From Peptococcaceae bacterium UBA2264 (GTDB taxonomy: Bacteria; Bacillota; Desulfitobacteriia; Desulfitobacteriales; Desulfitobacteriaceae), in contig DDXI01000027.1 in assembly GCA_002347475.1 (NCBI GenBank), positions 1 through 28,308 of the forward strand: DNA of 28,308 nucleotides, in the 5' to 3' direction. How positions within the stretch are numbered: the stretch's first letter is position 1; every line of letters starts with the position of its first letter. The translations under genes were made by a program, and so were the position numbers. Positions 1 through 8,111 of the stretch are shown here, one piece after another. The notes under the pieces were generated by a model that was given only the letters and a program-made list of their open reading frames with translations, was not told where the DNA came from and ran no database searches.

Positions 1-69
1 AATATTTACTATGGTCAAGAGCTCATTTTCCGGCACCTCTGAAAGCATCTTTCCACGCCGCATTTCCAT
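1..69 (-). CDS. Possible 5' end of a gene running off the left edge
   Basis: An open frame reads leftward from an ATG at 67-69 (alternative ATG at 61-63) to the window edge, about 23 codons, with an in-frame TAA six bases upstream of the first ATG. The visible residues begin MEMRRGKMLSEVPENELL. There is no clear ribosome binding site and I recognise no family. The plus strand over the same bases is also open (2-100), so this may be chance. The call rests only on openness to the edge. Confidence 0.15.
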   Translation of the reverse strand, partial: MEMRRGKMLSEVPENELLTIVNI

Positions 70-298
70 GCCAATTTATCACGATTTTGACTGCCGTTAA
101 GTGCTAACCCCATATATATAAATTGGGATTTAATAGGATTGGGATTATAATTATGAAGCAACAGCGACGAGTTTTTGTGTTATGGGACTTTGTGGCAAAC
201 TTGCTTTTGCAAAGTATGAAAAAATCGGTGGCAGCAACCGTAGAATTATTAATTTTGGCAAAGGAAATGGTGTCGGCAATCTCTTTGACCAATTTTTA
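70..298. other. AT-rich region with no supported gene
   Basis: This stretch has short overlapping open frames on both strands, each under 70 codons and without a convincing ribosome binding site. One plus-strand frame (153-302) encodes 49 residues starting MKQQRRVFVLWDF. Another plus frame and two minus frames cover the same bases. Overlapping open frames on both strands suggest a decayed gene or mobile-element remnant, but no family can be named. Nothing else is seen here. Confidence 0.4.
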
Positions 299-327
299 TT
301 GACATTAATATTAGATAGATGTATTAA
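299..327 (+). promoter_or_regulatory. Putative sigma-A promoter for the 79-residue ORF and aminotransferase
   Basis: TTGACA at 299-304 and TATTAA at 322-327 are separated by exactly 17 bases, which is a good housekeeping promoter. It lies about 75 bases upstream of the start at 403, in a strongly AT-rich stretch. An 8-base palindrome TGTCGACA at 352-359 lies in the predicted 5' leader. The start site is predicted near 334 and is not demonstrated. Confidence 0.5.
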
Positions 328-402
328 TATTAATATATTATAATTTAATCTTGTCGACACAATACTGGCAGGCAGGCTACTAAAATTGAAAAGGGGAGTA
401 AA

Positions 403-642
403 ATGAGAGCATTAACCTTGGAAGAATGGAATATTCTAAATGGACTTCTGCCCACTCCGTTTGCTATTGATGATTTCAAGATAATCTTTAACATATCAGA
501 CGAAGAATACGTATTTGTTGAAAATGCTACAGGAATATCAAATGAAGACGGCAGTATAGAGTTGACCTTCATTGACTACGAGGGGGACGGCATCAGAATT
601 ATCGTAAAGGAAGATGAAGTGACCCACATTTATGCACTGTGA
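403..642 (+). CDS. Small orphan protein, 79 residues, function unknown
   Basis: I do not recognise this protein. The start is supported by AAAGGGG-type spacing (AAAAGGGGAGTAAAATG). The product is acidic, soluble-looking and has no signal peptide or membrane segment. It starts MRALTLEEWNILNGLLPTPF, and the rest alternates hydrophobic and charged residues (DYEGDGIRIIVKEDEV), suggesting a small alpha-beta fold. A good promoter lies upstream at 299-327. The aminotransferase gene follows 79 bases downstream on the same strand, with a GC-rich hairpin between them, so the two may share a transcript with partial termination. Reality of the gene is fairly secure from promoter, ribosome binding site and composition; function is not inferable. 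Confidence 0.7.
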   Translation: MRALTLEEWNILNGLLPTPFAIDDFKIIFNISDEEYVFVENATGISNEDGSIELTFIDYEGDGIRIIVKEDEVTHIYAL

Positions 643-656
643 TATAAAGCAATTGA

Positions 657-683
657 CCCCTGCAGCCTTCATAGGTGCAGGGG
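657..683 (+). terminator. GC-rich hairpin between the small ORF and the aminotransferase
   Basis: CCCCTGCA at 657-664 pairs perfectly with TGCAGGGG at 676-683 around a 10-11 base loop. It is followed by CAATATTTATATAATTT, which is AT-rich but lacks an uninterrupted T run, so termination may be partial. It could equally be an mRNA-processing or stabilising hairpin within a two-gene transcript. Confidence 0.45.
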
Positions 684-721
684 CAATATTTATATAATTT
701 AGTAAATTTTGGAGGCATAAA

Positions 722-1906
722 ATGATTTCTGAAAAAATGATGATGCTGGGAAAAAAGAGGTCTGTTATCCGTGAAATATTTGAATTTGCCAAAAAACGCG
801 CTGCTGAAATTGGCAAAGAGAATATTTTTGATTTTAGCCTGGGCAATCCCAATGTTCCGGCCCCGGCATGTGTTAAGGAAACAATAATGGAATTGCTGGA
901 GAATGAAGATCCAGTCCTGCTTCATGGATATACTTCTGCTCAAGGTGATTTGAGGGTAAGAAAGATCATTTCAAATCAGATCAACCTGGAGTTTGGCACA
1001 GAATTGGGTCCTGACAATATCTATATAACTGTGGGCGCGGCAGCCTCCTTAACAATCAGTATTAAAGCAATCGCCCTTCCTGATGATGAGTTTATAGCAT
1101 TCACGCCCTTTTTTCCGGAATATAAAATTTTTGTTGAAGCCGCTGGCGCTAAATTTGTCACGGTTGCTTCTGATGAAAACAGTTTTCAGGTAGATATTCC
1201 AAAATTCGAGGCAGCCATAACAGCAAAAACAAAAGCAGTGATCGTAAATTCACCAAATAATCCTTCGGGAGTCGTCTTATCAGAGGATAACATACGACAA
1301 CTTTGCGCGGTCATGGCCAAAAAATCTCTTGAATTTGGACATCCTATTTATTTGATTTCAGATGAGCCCTATCGCAAACTTGTTTACGGCGACATTAAGG
1401 TACCCTATTTGATCAATTATTATGACAATGCCTTTATAGGTTATTCCTTCAGTAAAGCTCTTTCCATCCCGGGAGAAAGAATCGGTTATATTGTGGTTTC
1501 AAACAAGATGATAAATGCCACAGATACTTATGCAGCAGTTTGCGGGGCAGGAAGAGCATTGGGTTACGTATGCGCCCCAAGTTTGTTTCAAAGTGTTATT
1601 GCAAAATGCATAAATGAAACATCAGATATCCATATATATAAAAAGAACAGAGATATTTTATATGAGGGACTGACAAAATTAGGCTTTCACTGTATACAAC
1701 CGGACGGAGCTTTCTACTTGTTTATGAAATCCATGGAACCGGATGCCTATATGTTTTGTGAAAAAGCTAAAAAGTATGAGCTCTTATTAGTACCGGGAGA
1801 TGATTTCGGAAGTCCTGGCTTTGTAAGAATTGCCTACTGCGTTAAGACTAAACAAATTATAAATTCGTTACCTGCTTTTGAAAAACTTGCTAATGAATAT
1901 AAGTAA
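722..1906 (+). CDS. Pyridoxal-phosphate-dependent aminotransferase (class I/II)
   Basis: This is a fold-type I PLP aminotransferase of the aspartate-aminotransferase superfamily, transferring an amino group between an amino acid and a 2-oxo acid in the cytoplasm. At 394 residues it has the family's usual length. Visible landmarks are the N-terminal substrate loop FSLGNPNVPAP (about 38-48), the PLP-contacting NSPNNPSG (176-183), the PLP-N1 aspartate in SDEPY (Asp214), the Schiff-base lysine in SFSKALSIPGERIGY (Lys245), and the C-terminal arginine in GFVRIAYC that binds the substrate carboxylate. The ATG follows TTGGAGGCATAAA, a strong ribosome binding site. It is separated by a hairpin from the 79-residue ORF and followed by a terminator. 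Substrate specificity (aspartate, alanine, aromatic or other) cannot be read from sequence alone. Confidence 0.93.
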   Translation: MISEKMMMLGKKRSVIREIFEFAKKRAAEIGKENIFDFSLGNPNVPAPACVKETIMELLENEDPVLLHGYTSAQGDLRVRKIISNQINLEFGTELGPDNIYITVGAAASLTISIKAIALPDDEFIAFTPFFPEYKIFVEAAGAKFVTVASDENSFQVDIPKFEAAITAKTKAVIVNSPNNPSGVVLSEDNIRQLCAVMAKKSLEFGHPIYLISDEPYRKLVYGDIKVPYLINYYDNAFIGYSFSKALSIPGERIGYIVVSNKMINATDTYAAVCGAGRALGYVCAPSLFQSVIAKCINETSDIHIYKKNRDILYEGLTKLGFHCIQPDGAFYLFMKSMEPDAYMFCEKAKKYELLLVPGDDFGSPGFVRIAYCVKTKQIINSLPAFEKLANEYK

Positions 1907-1952
1907 CATTCCTTAATACCCGGAAAGTTTTACTGAAGCAAAATTTCTATTG

Positions 1953-1972
1953 AATCTTAAGTAATCTTAAGT
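1953..1972 (+). repeat. Tandem 10-base direct repeat
   Basis: AATCTTAAGT occurs twice without a gap (1953-1962 and 1963-1972), between the aminotransferase stop codon and its terminator. Each unit contains the palindrome CTTAAG. It probably arose by slippage or tandem duplication; no function is evident. Confidence 0.6.
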
Positions 1973-1978
1973 AAAGAG

Positions 1979-2025
1979 AGCGCAAGTGCCAGACGCCATC
2001 CCAGGCGCAGAGCATTTGCGCTTTT
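1979..2025 (+). terminator. Rho-independent terminator after the aminotransferase
   Basis: AGCGCAAGTGC (1979-1989) pairs with GCATTTGCGCT (2012-2022) with one G-T wobble, and an inner GCC/GGC pair sits in the loop. It is followed on the plus strand by TTTTACAATTTT. The opposite strand downstream of the hairpin is CT-rich, so it may also end transcripts of the leftward thiM-thiE unit that stops at 2138. Confidence 0.7.
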
Positions 2026-2137
2026 ACAATTTTCATGGTTTTTTTCATCAGACAATACAGAAAAAATCCAAAGATACATTTTCAGAAATTTAATTCTCAT
2101 GCAATCCCTGAACCCATATTTGCCAGAACCCCAATTG

Positions 2138-3424
2138 TTACAACTCAAGATTATTAAGATTATCAATGAAGATGTCGGCTATCTGCTTTATTTCTGCACT
2201 TTCCTTTTCAAATGCAGTTTCATAGACTCCCACGGTATAAAAGCCTGCTGATTTTGCCGTCACGATCGCATGAAGCGCGTCCTCCACTACCACAACCTCG
2301 TCAACCGCCAAGCCGAGTTTTTCTGCAGCATTGATAAAAATATCGGGATTTTGCTTGCTGTTGCCAACTTCGGTGGAAGTAATGATAAAATCAAAATAAT
2401 GGTCAATTTCAAGGCGCTTTAAAGCATGCTCCACTAAAGGCTTGTCAGTTGCCGTAGCGATGCACATTTTCAGATGTTTATTAGCTTCCAAAAAATCAAG
2501 CACTCCCTCTTTGGTATTAAAATGAAATTTATATTTTTCCTCAATCAGCAGGTTTATTTCGTCCACAATCTGTTCAGGCGGCAAACTCAGATTCATGTTT
2601 TCAATAAAATATTCGGCCGCCTCCCACAGGCTCTTCGGCTTCAATATTTCTCTGATATTTCGGGGTATATCCTCCACGCCTTTATGTGTCAGATATTCTT
2701 CACCGACATTGTCCCAGGCGGCCATGGAATCAAGCAGCGTGCCGTCAAGATCAAAAATAAAGCCTTTCCTTTTCATTCCGACCAGCTTCAGGGCAAGGTG
2801 ACGTAATTCCTTTGTTGCCGCCGCTACATCGGGCTTTGCAAAAATTGCCGAGACGACTGCAACGCCGTCAATACCAGTGCCCTTAAGTTCCATAATGTTT
2901 TTTTCGCTGATACCGCCGATTGCCACAACAGGAATACTTACTGCCTTACAGATAGCTTGAAGTGTTTCAAAGGATATCTCGTCAGCATCATTTTTGGTGG
3001 AGGTGGAAAATACCGCGCCTACGCCAAGATAATCGGCACCATGTTCTTCGGCGAGCAGGGCCTGCTCGACTGTCTGGACTGAAACGCCTAGGATTTTATC
3101 CTCTCCAATTAGTGCACGCACATTTTTGGCGTGCATATCCCTTTGCCCGACATGCACCCCGTCGGCGTTTAAAGCAAGCGCCACCTCGATATCGTCATTT
3201 ATGACAAACGGAATATTATTTTCAGCTGTTATTTGCTTAATCTTTTTTCCTACACTGACAAACTCTTCAAAGCCAAGCTCCTTTTCCCGAAGCTGAATGA
3301 AGCTGGCCCCTGATTGTATGATTTCTTCGACCTGTTTCTCAATTTGGTTTTCGCCAAGCCAGCTTCTGTCAGTTACGACATACAACAGCATTGAGTTTTT
3401 ATCTAATTTCAATTTTTGCACCAT
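2138..3424 (-). CDS. thiE: Thiamin-phosphate synthase fused to a HAD phosphatase (ThiE-HAD)
   Basis: Two enzymes in one 428-residue chain. Residues about 10-212 are ThiE, which joins hydroxymethylpyrimidine diphosphate to thiazole phosphate to give thiamin monophosphate (ThMP). Seen are QLREK (44-48), INDD (75-78), DGVHVGQRD (88-96), the phosphate-binding TSTK (141-144) and AIGGI (168-172). From Met217 follows a HAD-superfamily phosphatase: FDLDGTLLDS with nucleophile Asp225 and Asp227, motif II threonine in ATATDKP, Lys357, and acidic motif VVVVED (377-382). HAD phosphatases fused to or clustered with thiamin genes are known ThMP phosphatases (Syntrophomonas wolfei and others), so the fusion plausibly makes ThMP and then free thiamin. 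It overlaps thiM by 26 bases. The start is uncertain: the ATG at 3424 abuts AAAGG too closely, and a TTG at 3412 is better spaced. Confidence 0.93.
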   Translation of the reverse strand: MVQKLKLDKNSMLLYVVTDRSWLGENQIEKQVEEIIQSGASFIQLREKELGFEEFVSVGKKIKQITAENNIPFVINDDIEVALALNADGVHVGQRDMHAKNVRALIGEDKILGVSVQTVEQALLAEEHGADYLGVGAVFSTSTKNDADEISFETLQAICKAVSIPVVAIGGISEKNIMELKGTGIDGVAVVSAIFAKPDVAAATKELRHLALKLVGMKRKGFIFDLDGTLLDSMAAWDNVGEEYLTHKGVEDIPRNIREILKPKSLWEAAEYFIENMNLSLPPEQIVDEINLLIEEKYKFHFNTKEGVLDFLEANKHLKMCIATATDKPLVEHALKRLEIDHYFDFIITSTEVGNSKQNPDIFINAAEKLGLAVDEVVVVEDALHAIVTAKSAGFYTVGVYETAFEKESAEIKQIADIFIDNLNNLEL

Positions 3425-4223
3425 CCTTTAAAGTTTGAGCATTCAATTTGCTCATGTAATCAATCAGCAGCATCCTGTAAGTGCTGGTGCCGCCGTTAAG
3501 CTCGCCCAGCTTTTCATAAGCAAGCTCGCCGCAAAATCCCATAGCTGCAACGGCAGCAGCTGTTGCCTCTAAAATTTTATCAGAATTTGCCCCAATATAA
3601 CTGCCGATAACAGCAGTAAGCATACAACCTGAACCTGTTACCCGGCTCATCATCGGGTGGCCGTTTTTTATAATATATGATCTTCCGCTGTCTGCCACAA
3701 TGTCGGTTGCCCCGCTGATGGCAATGACCGCACCAGTTGTTTGGGCAAAGGCTTTGGCCAGGGTAATAACACTTTCAATATTAGCAGCCGTTACCGCCTC
3801 GGTGGCAGAAGCATCAACTCCCTGGGTGTTACTGCTTCCGCTTGCTAAAAAATTAATCTCCGAAATGTTACCTCGAATAACCGAAAACTTGACTTCCTTT
3901 AGAAGCATCGCAGCTGTTGCATTGCGCAGCTGTGATGCTCCTGCCCCGACGGGATCAAACACAACTGGATGTCCAAGTTTGTTGGCCTTTTTGCCTGCCG
4001 CCGCCATCGACTTGATTGTTCTCTCGTTAAGTGTTCCGATATTGATAACCAGGGAAGAACATATTGAGGTAATATCATCAACTTCATTGATATCGTCCGC
4101 CATAATGGGTGAGCCTCCGCTGGCCAGGATAATATTGGCACAATCGTTTACTGTTACATAATTTGTGATAGAGTGAACGAGCGGAGTTTTTGCCTGTACT
4201 TTTTCCATAATTGTATTAAACAT
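3399..4223 (-). CDS. thiM: Hydroxyethylthiazole kinase
   Basis: ThiM phosphorylates 4-methyl-5-(2-hydroxyethyl)thiazole with ATP, salvaging thiazole for ThiE. The 274-residue length is typical of this ribokinase-like family. Diagnostic stretches are HSITNYVTVNDCANIILASG (17-36) with the following GSPIMADD, VVFDPVGAGAS, AISGATDIV, and the ATP-site VTGSGCMLTAV near the C terminus. The ATG follows AAGGGTGGTAAAGAAAA, an acceptable ribosome binding site. It is the first gene of a leftward two-gene unit with thiE-HAD, whose start lies inside the end of thiM, so translation is probably coupled. The roughly 300-base upstream region has no recognisable TPP riboswitch; a small dyad AGGGA/TCCCT at 4293-4309 is the only structure seen there. 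Confidence 0.95.
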   Translation of the reverse strand: MFNTIMEKVQAKTPLVHSITNYVTVNDCANIILASGGSPIMADDINEVDDITSICSSLVINIGTLNERTIKSMAAAGKKANKLGHPVVFDPVGAGASQLRNATAAMLLKEVKFSVIRGNISEINFLASGSSNTQGVDASATEAVTAANIESVITLAKAFAQTTGAVIAISGATDIVADSGRSYIIKNGHPMMSRVTGSGCMLTAVIGSYIGANSDKILEATAAAVAAMGFCGELAYEKLGELNGGTSTYRMLLIDYMSKLNAQTLKDGAKIEIR

Positions 4224-4422
4224 TTTTCTTTACCACCCTTTTTAATAATTACATTTATAACAACTCAATACAGAATAAAGATTAAAATCACAGGGACTAT
4301 GTCTCCCTTATTATTCTACCATTATTACCATACTCATTTAAACTGAAAAGCAGCAGAGTTTTACATCTTGGGCAATCGATTAAGTCATTTCAGGATAACC
4401 TGACTCCGCCAAAGAACACCTG

Positions 4423-4470
4423 AAAAATAAACCTTGAGTTTGTATAGCTATATACATCTCAAGGTTTATT
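4423..4470 (-). terminator. Rho-independent terminator downstream of acsA
   Basis: AATAAACCTTGAG (4426-4438) and CTCAAGGTTTATT (4458-4470) are perfect 13-base arms. Inside them TGTATA (4441-4446) pairs with TATACA (4451-4456) around GCTA, extending the stem. On the minus strand the hairpin is followed by TTTTTCAGG. It lies about 60 bases past the acsA stop codon and insulates the thiM-thiE unit from acsA readthrough. The remaining bases of 4224-4527 show only a short TCAGG/CCTGA dyad and the thiM leader. Confidence 0.85.
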
Positions 4471-4527
4471 CTCTATTATGACATATTTAAATATCGAGTT
4501 CGCCTGTCTGAATTCATTCTTAACAGT

Positions 4528-6474
4528 TCACCCTTTTTTTTTCATTATATCTATTTTATCTTTAATACCGGCAAGGACGTTGGGATCCAGCAGTGTAGTA
4601 GTGTCCCCTACGGCCCGACCTTCAGCAATGTCCCTGAGCAGTCGGCGCATGATTTTGCCGCTGCGGGTTTTGGGCAGTTCCCTGGTGAAGTAAATATCTT
4701 CGGGACTAGCAAAACTGCCGATCTTGGCGGTTACGTGTGTTTTGAGTTCTTTAATCAATTCTTCGGTTCCAGCAATACCTTCTTTTAAAGTTACAAAAGC
4801 AGAAACAGCTTGTCCCTTGATGGCATGGACTCTGCCGATAACAGCTGCCTCGGCTACGGACTTGTGATCGACCAGGGCACTTTCGACCTCTGCGGTTCCC
4901 AGACGGTGGCCGGAGACGTTAATAACATCATCCACCCTGCCCAGAATCCAGTAGTCGCCATCTTTGTCTCTCATGGCACTATCACCGGCAAAATAGTAAC
5001 CGGGGTACCTTTTCCAGTAAGTATCCACATAGCGTTCCGGGTTATGATACAGATTTCTCAGCATTGAGGGAAAGGGTGAGGTAATAACAAGGTTGCCGCT
5101 TTGGCCATCAGACACCGGATTACCTTCTTCATCAAATATGGACACTTCGATGCCAGGAAAAGGCCTGGCTGCGGAACCGGGCTTCAGGGACGTTACTCCG
5201 GGCAGAGGTGAAATAACAATTATACCGGTTTCTGTCTGCCACCAGGTATCAGAAATGGGGCAATTATTATGCCCGATATTCTCATAGAACCAATGCCAGG
5301 CCTCCGGATTAATGGGCTCACCAACCGAGCCTAACAGCCGCAGGCTGGAGAGGTCCCTTCTCTCCGGCCACTGTGTTCCCCAGCTCATGCAGGAGCGGAT
5401 GGCTGTGGGAGCTGTATAAAATACATTTACCCCATGTTTTTCAATAATCTCCCACCAACGGTCTCTTTGCGGATAATCAGGGGCCCCTTCAAAAAGCAGC
5501 GTAGTGGAACCATTGGAAAGGGGACCGTAAACGCTGTAGCTATGCCCTGTTATCCAGCCGATATCAGCTGTACACCAATATATATCTTCATCATGATGAT
5601 CAAAAACATATTTGAAGGTAAGGTGTACTCCAACCATGTAACCTCCGGTAGTATGCAGCACTCCCTTAGGTTTTCCGGTTGTCCCGCTGGTGTAGAGGAT
5701 AAACATGGGGTCTTCGGCATCCAGTTGCTCCGGTTCACAATAGAGAGGCGCTTCTTTCATCAGGTCATGATACCAAAGGTCGCGTCCTTCTCTCAAGCTT
5801 ACTTCCAGGCTGGTTCTTTTGACCACAACAACTTTACTCACGGAAGGACATTCAGCCAGAGCCTTATCAGCGTTTTCTTTCAGAGGAATAGTCTTGCCTC
5901 TCCGGAAACTCCCATCAGCAGTGATCAAGACATTGGATTCTGCATCCGTGATACGGTTCTTTAAAGCATCAACGCTGAAACCGCCAAAAACGATACTGTG
6001 CACAGCACCGATCCTGACAATTGCGAGCATAGCCACCACTACTTCCGGAACCAAAGGCATATAAATCGTTACCCGATCGCCTTTTTTAACCCCGATGTTT
6101 TTTAAAGCCCCGGCAAATTTGTTTACTTCCCTGTATAATTGCTGGTAAGTCAAAGTAACAGTTTCCCCTGATTCTCCCTCAAAAATAATGGCTGCCTTAT
6201 TGCGACGATGCGATTTGGCATGCCTGTCTACGCAATTATAGCAGGCATTTATTCTTCCTCCGATATACCACTGGTAGAAAGGGGCTTGCTCATCACTGAA
6301 TAATTTATCCCATTTTTTAAACCAATCGAGATTTTCGGCCATGATAGCCCAAAAGCCAAGACGGTCTTTCGCGGCCAGTTCATATAGGCTGTTATCTGCA
6401 ACCAGCGCATTATTCTTAAACTCATCAGTCGGTGGATAAGAAAGGCTGCCACCAAGAATAGTCGGTTCTGTCAT
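4528..6474 (-). CDS. acsA: Acetyl-CoA synthetase, AMP-forming
   Basis: Converts acetate, ATP and CoA to acetyl-CoA, AMP and PPi through an acetyl-adenylate. The length of 648 residues matches classical Acs. Seen in order are the phosphate-binding loop YTSGTTGKPKG (261-271), the acetate-pocket DTWWQTETG (409-417, tryptophans limiting the acyl chain to acetate), YFAGDS (494-499), the hinge region GRVDDVINVSGHRLGT (512-527), and C-terminal PKTRSGKIMRR with catalytic Lys607. In other bacteria that lysine is the site of reversible inactivating acetylation by GNAT enzymes. It is transcribed alone, with a strong terminator downstream and the MFS gene 202 bases upstream. The AAAGGAG ribosome binding site is 12 bases before the ATG, slightly far. 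Confidence 0.97.
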   Translation of the reverse strand: MTEPTILGGSLSYPPTDEFKNNALVADNSLYELAAKDRLGFWAIMAENLDWFKKWDKLFSDEQAPFYQWYIGGRINACYNCVDRHAKSHRRNKAAIIFEGESGETVTLTYQQLYREVNKFAGALKNIGVKKGDRVTIYMPLVPEVVVAMLAIVRIGAVHSIVFGGFSVDALKNRITDAESNVLITADGSFRRGKTIPLKENADKALAECPSVSKVVVVKRTSLEVSLREGRDLWYHDLMKEAPLYCEPEQLDAEDPMFILYTSGTTGKPKGVLHTTGGYMVGVHLTFKYVFDHHDEDIYWCTADIGWITGHSYSVYGPLSNGSTTLLFEGAPDYPQRDRWWEIIEKHGVNVFYTAPTAIRSCMSWGTQWPERRDLSSLRLLGSVGEPINPEAWHWFYENIGHNNCPISDTWWQTETGIIVISPLPGVTSLKPGSAARPFPGIEVSIFDEEGNPVSDGQSGNLVITSPFPSMLRNLYHNPERYVDTYWKRYPGYYFAGDSAMRDKDGDYWILGRVDDVINVSGHRLGTAEVESALVDHKSVAEAAVIGRVHAIKGQAVSAFVTLKEGIAGTEELIKELKTHVTAKIGSFASPEDIYFTRELPKTRSGKIMRRLLRDIAEGRAVGDTTTLLDPNVLAGIKDKIDIMKKKG

Positions 6475-6604
6475 GTTACAACTCAGCTCCTTTGCCAGTA
6501 TTCATATATAACAAAACTACTAAAGCTGTGAGCGACAAATTAAGAATATTGGGATAAGTTAATAAAGTATACTTCTCCCTTCAGTCATTATTTTCCTGTA
6601 TGCG

Positions 6605-6618
6605 AATAAATATTTATT
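6605..6618. repeat. 14-base perfect palindrome upstream of acsA
   Basis: AATAAATATTTATT is perfectly self-complementary and lies about 130 bases before the acsA start, between the MFS stop codon and acsA. A second small dyad, CTAAG-C-CTTAG, lies nearby around 6631-6641. They could be operators, but AT-rich palindromes also arise by chance. Confidence 0.3.
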
Positions 6619-6676
6619 ACATTTCAATAATACTAAGCCTTAGCCTATATAATGCCTAAAAAGAGCAGCTCATTAT

Positions 6677-7921
6677 TCAAGGTTTTAAGCCTGGCTTTCC
6701 AGCCTCAAGCAACACTTTATTGCCTCCAAGGAAAAACCCTTGAATAAACAGGAGCAGACCGGTTCCAATAAGGAGCCATTCAATTTTGATAATGTCAGCC
6801 AATGGTCCGAACACCAACATGCCCAAGGGCATCATTGAAGTTGAGATCATCGCTAAAACTCCAAATACTCGGCCCAGGAAATCCGGGTCGACCTTTTCCT
6901 GCAATAATACTGTAGAAGGTGTATTGAAGATTGGTATTGCAGTTCCGGATAACCCCATAATCACAAGATAAATCCAAAATATTGGAACAACACCCAGAGC
7001 AAAGGTAGAAGCTCCGATTAGAAGGCTGGCCAGGGTCATCGAATGAATCTTGTTTTTGAAGCCACCCCAGGAAGCCATGATAATTCCCCCAATCATCATG
7101 CCGAGGGAAAAGACAATTTCGATTGCTGTCAGACGCCAAACATCATTTCCAAAACTTCGGGTTACCTGAAGGGGAGTTAAAAAGGCTACAGGTGCAGCCA
7201 GAAAGAAGAAGACCGCACAAAAAAGAAAGAATATCTTGATGTACTCATGATGTCTGATATAAGCAATACCCTCACGCATATCGCTTAAATAGCTTATTGT
7301 TTGCTTTCCCCTGGCCTTGGCATGAACAGGCACATGCAAAAAGAAAAACAAGATCAAAATCGCTATAGCTGCTGTAACGGCATCGATCAGGAATATTGTT
7401 TTAATTGTTGCTATAGTCAGAAGCGCACCACTGAGCATGGGAGATACCAACATAACCATAGCCTGGATGCTGCTGTTCGTTGCGTTAATTTTCGTTAGTT
7501 TATCCTCTGGTATCAGTTGCGGCAGGAAGGCTCCTACCGCCGGTGTTTGAATAGCCGATCCAAGGGGGCGTACGGCAGAGATGACAAAGAGCAGCCACAA
7601 CATCTCGTAACCTATTAAAAATAGAATAGCCAGCAGAAGTGTTGAAATAGCAATCATGGAGTCAGACAAAATAATGAGTGCTTTTCGATTGTAGCGGTCT
7701 GCCCATACTCCTGCAAAGGGAGATAAGAAAAAGGCAGGTAAAAAACCACAAATTATGGAAATGGTCATCATCATTCCCGACTGTGTTTCCAGGGTAATAT
7801 ACCATAATATGGCATACTGAACCAGGGACGACCCCAAAAGCGATATGGTCTGGCTTGCTAAAAAGAGTATGATATTTTTCTTCCACTCTCTATTCATGTC
7901 AATACTCATATCAATATCCAT
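6677..7921 (-). CDS. MFS transporter, drug/macrolide-efflux-like
   Basis: A 414-residue integral membrane protein with about twelve hydrophobic segments, the major facilitator architecture. Motif A between the second and third segments reads GVWADRYNRKAL, and the N-terminal half (SQTISLLGSSLVQYAILWYI) resembles the MefA-like branch of proton-driven exporters. Substrate cannot be predicted. The start is ambiguous because ATGs occur at residues 1, 5 and 9 (MDIDMSIDM); GGAAGG lies 11 bases before the first, so I keep it. It is divergent from the nucleoside kinase gene and upstream of acsA on the same strand, separated from acsA by 202 bases with no clear terminator. Confidence 0.88.
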   Translation of the reverse strand: MDIDMSIDMNREWKKNIILFLASQTISLLGSSLVQYAILWYITLETQSGMMMTISIICGFLPAFFLSPFAGVWADRYNRKALIILSDSMIAISTLLLAILFLIGYEMLWLLFVISAVRPLGSAIQTPAVGAFLPQLIPEDKLTKINATNSSIQAMVMLVSPMLSGALLTIATIKTIFLIDAVTAAIAILILFFFLHVPVHAKARGKQTISYLSDMREGIAYIRHHEYIKIFFLFCAVFFFLAAPVAFLTPLQVTRSFGNDVWRLTAIEIVFSLGMMIGGIIMASWGGFKNKIHSMTLASLLIGASTFALGVVPIFWIYLVIMGLSGTAIPIFNTPSTVLLQEKVDPDFLGRVFGVLAMISTSMMPLGMLVFGPLADIIKIEWLLIGTGLLLFIQGFFLGGNKVLLEAGKPGLKP

Positions 7922-8034
7922 GTCAATTTAATCCTTCCAATTATGTTCTCCTAACTTTTCGAGTTAAAATCTACAATTACCTTCTTCTAAAATCTGGTAC
8001 CGTTCGCAGGCAAAACTGTTTCCACCTATTTCAC

Positions 8035-8047
8035 CCTTTCCGAAAGG
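8035..8047. repeat. Short dyad in the divergent MFS / nucleoside kinase intergenic region
   Basis: CCTTTC-C-GAAAGG, six-base arms around one central base, sits between the divergent starts at 7921 and 8112. It is a possible regulator binding site for one or both genes; no regulator is encoded nearby. Confidence 0.25.
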
Positions 8048-8111
8048 ATTATTTTCGACTGCAGCGAAATCTATTAATAACAGCCAATATTGTTTTACTG
8101 GAGATGAGATT

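Noticed and set aside
1957..2166. 69-codon minus-strand ORF
   Set aside because: Its C-terminal half is the translation of the terminator hairpin at 1979-2025, and its start lies inside the end of thiE-HAD; no ribosome binding site.
4224..4527. TPP riboswitch expected ahead of thiM-thiE
   Set aside because: Neither strand shows the CTGAGA element or the conserved pyrimidine-sensor stretch; only a 5-bp dyad (4293-4309) and the acsA terminator are present.
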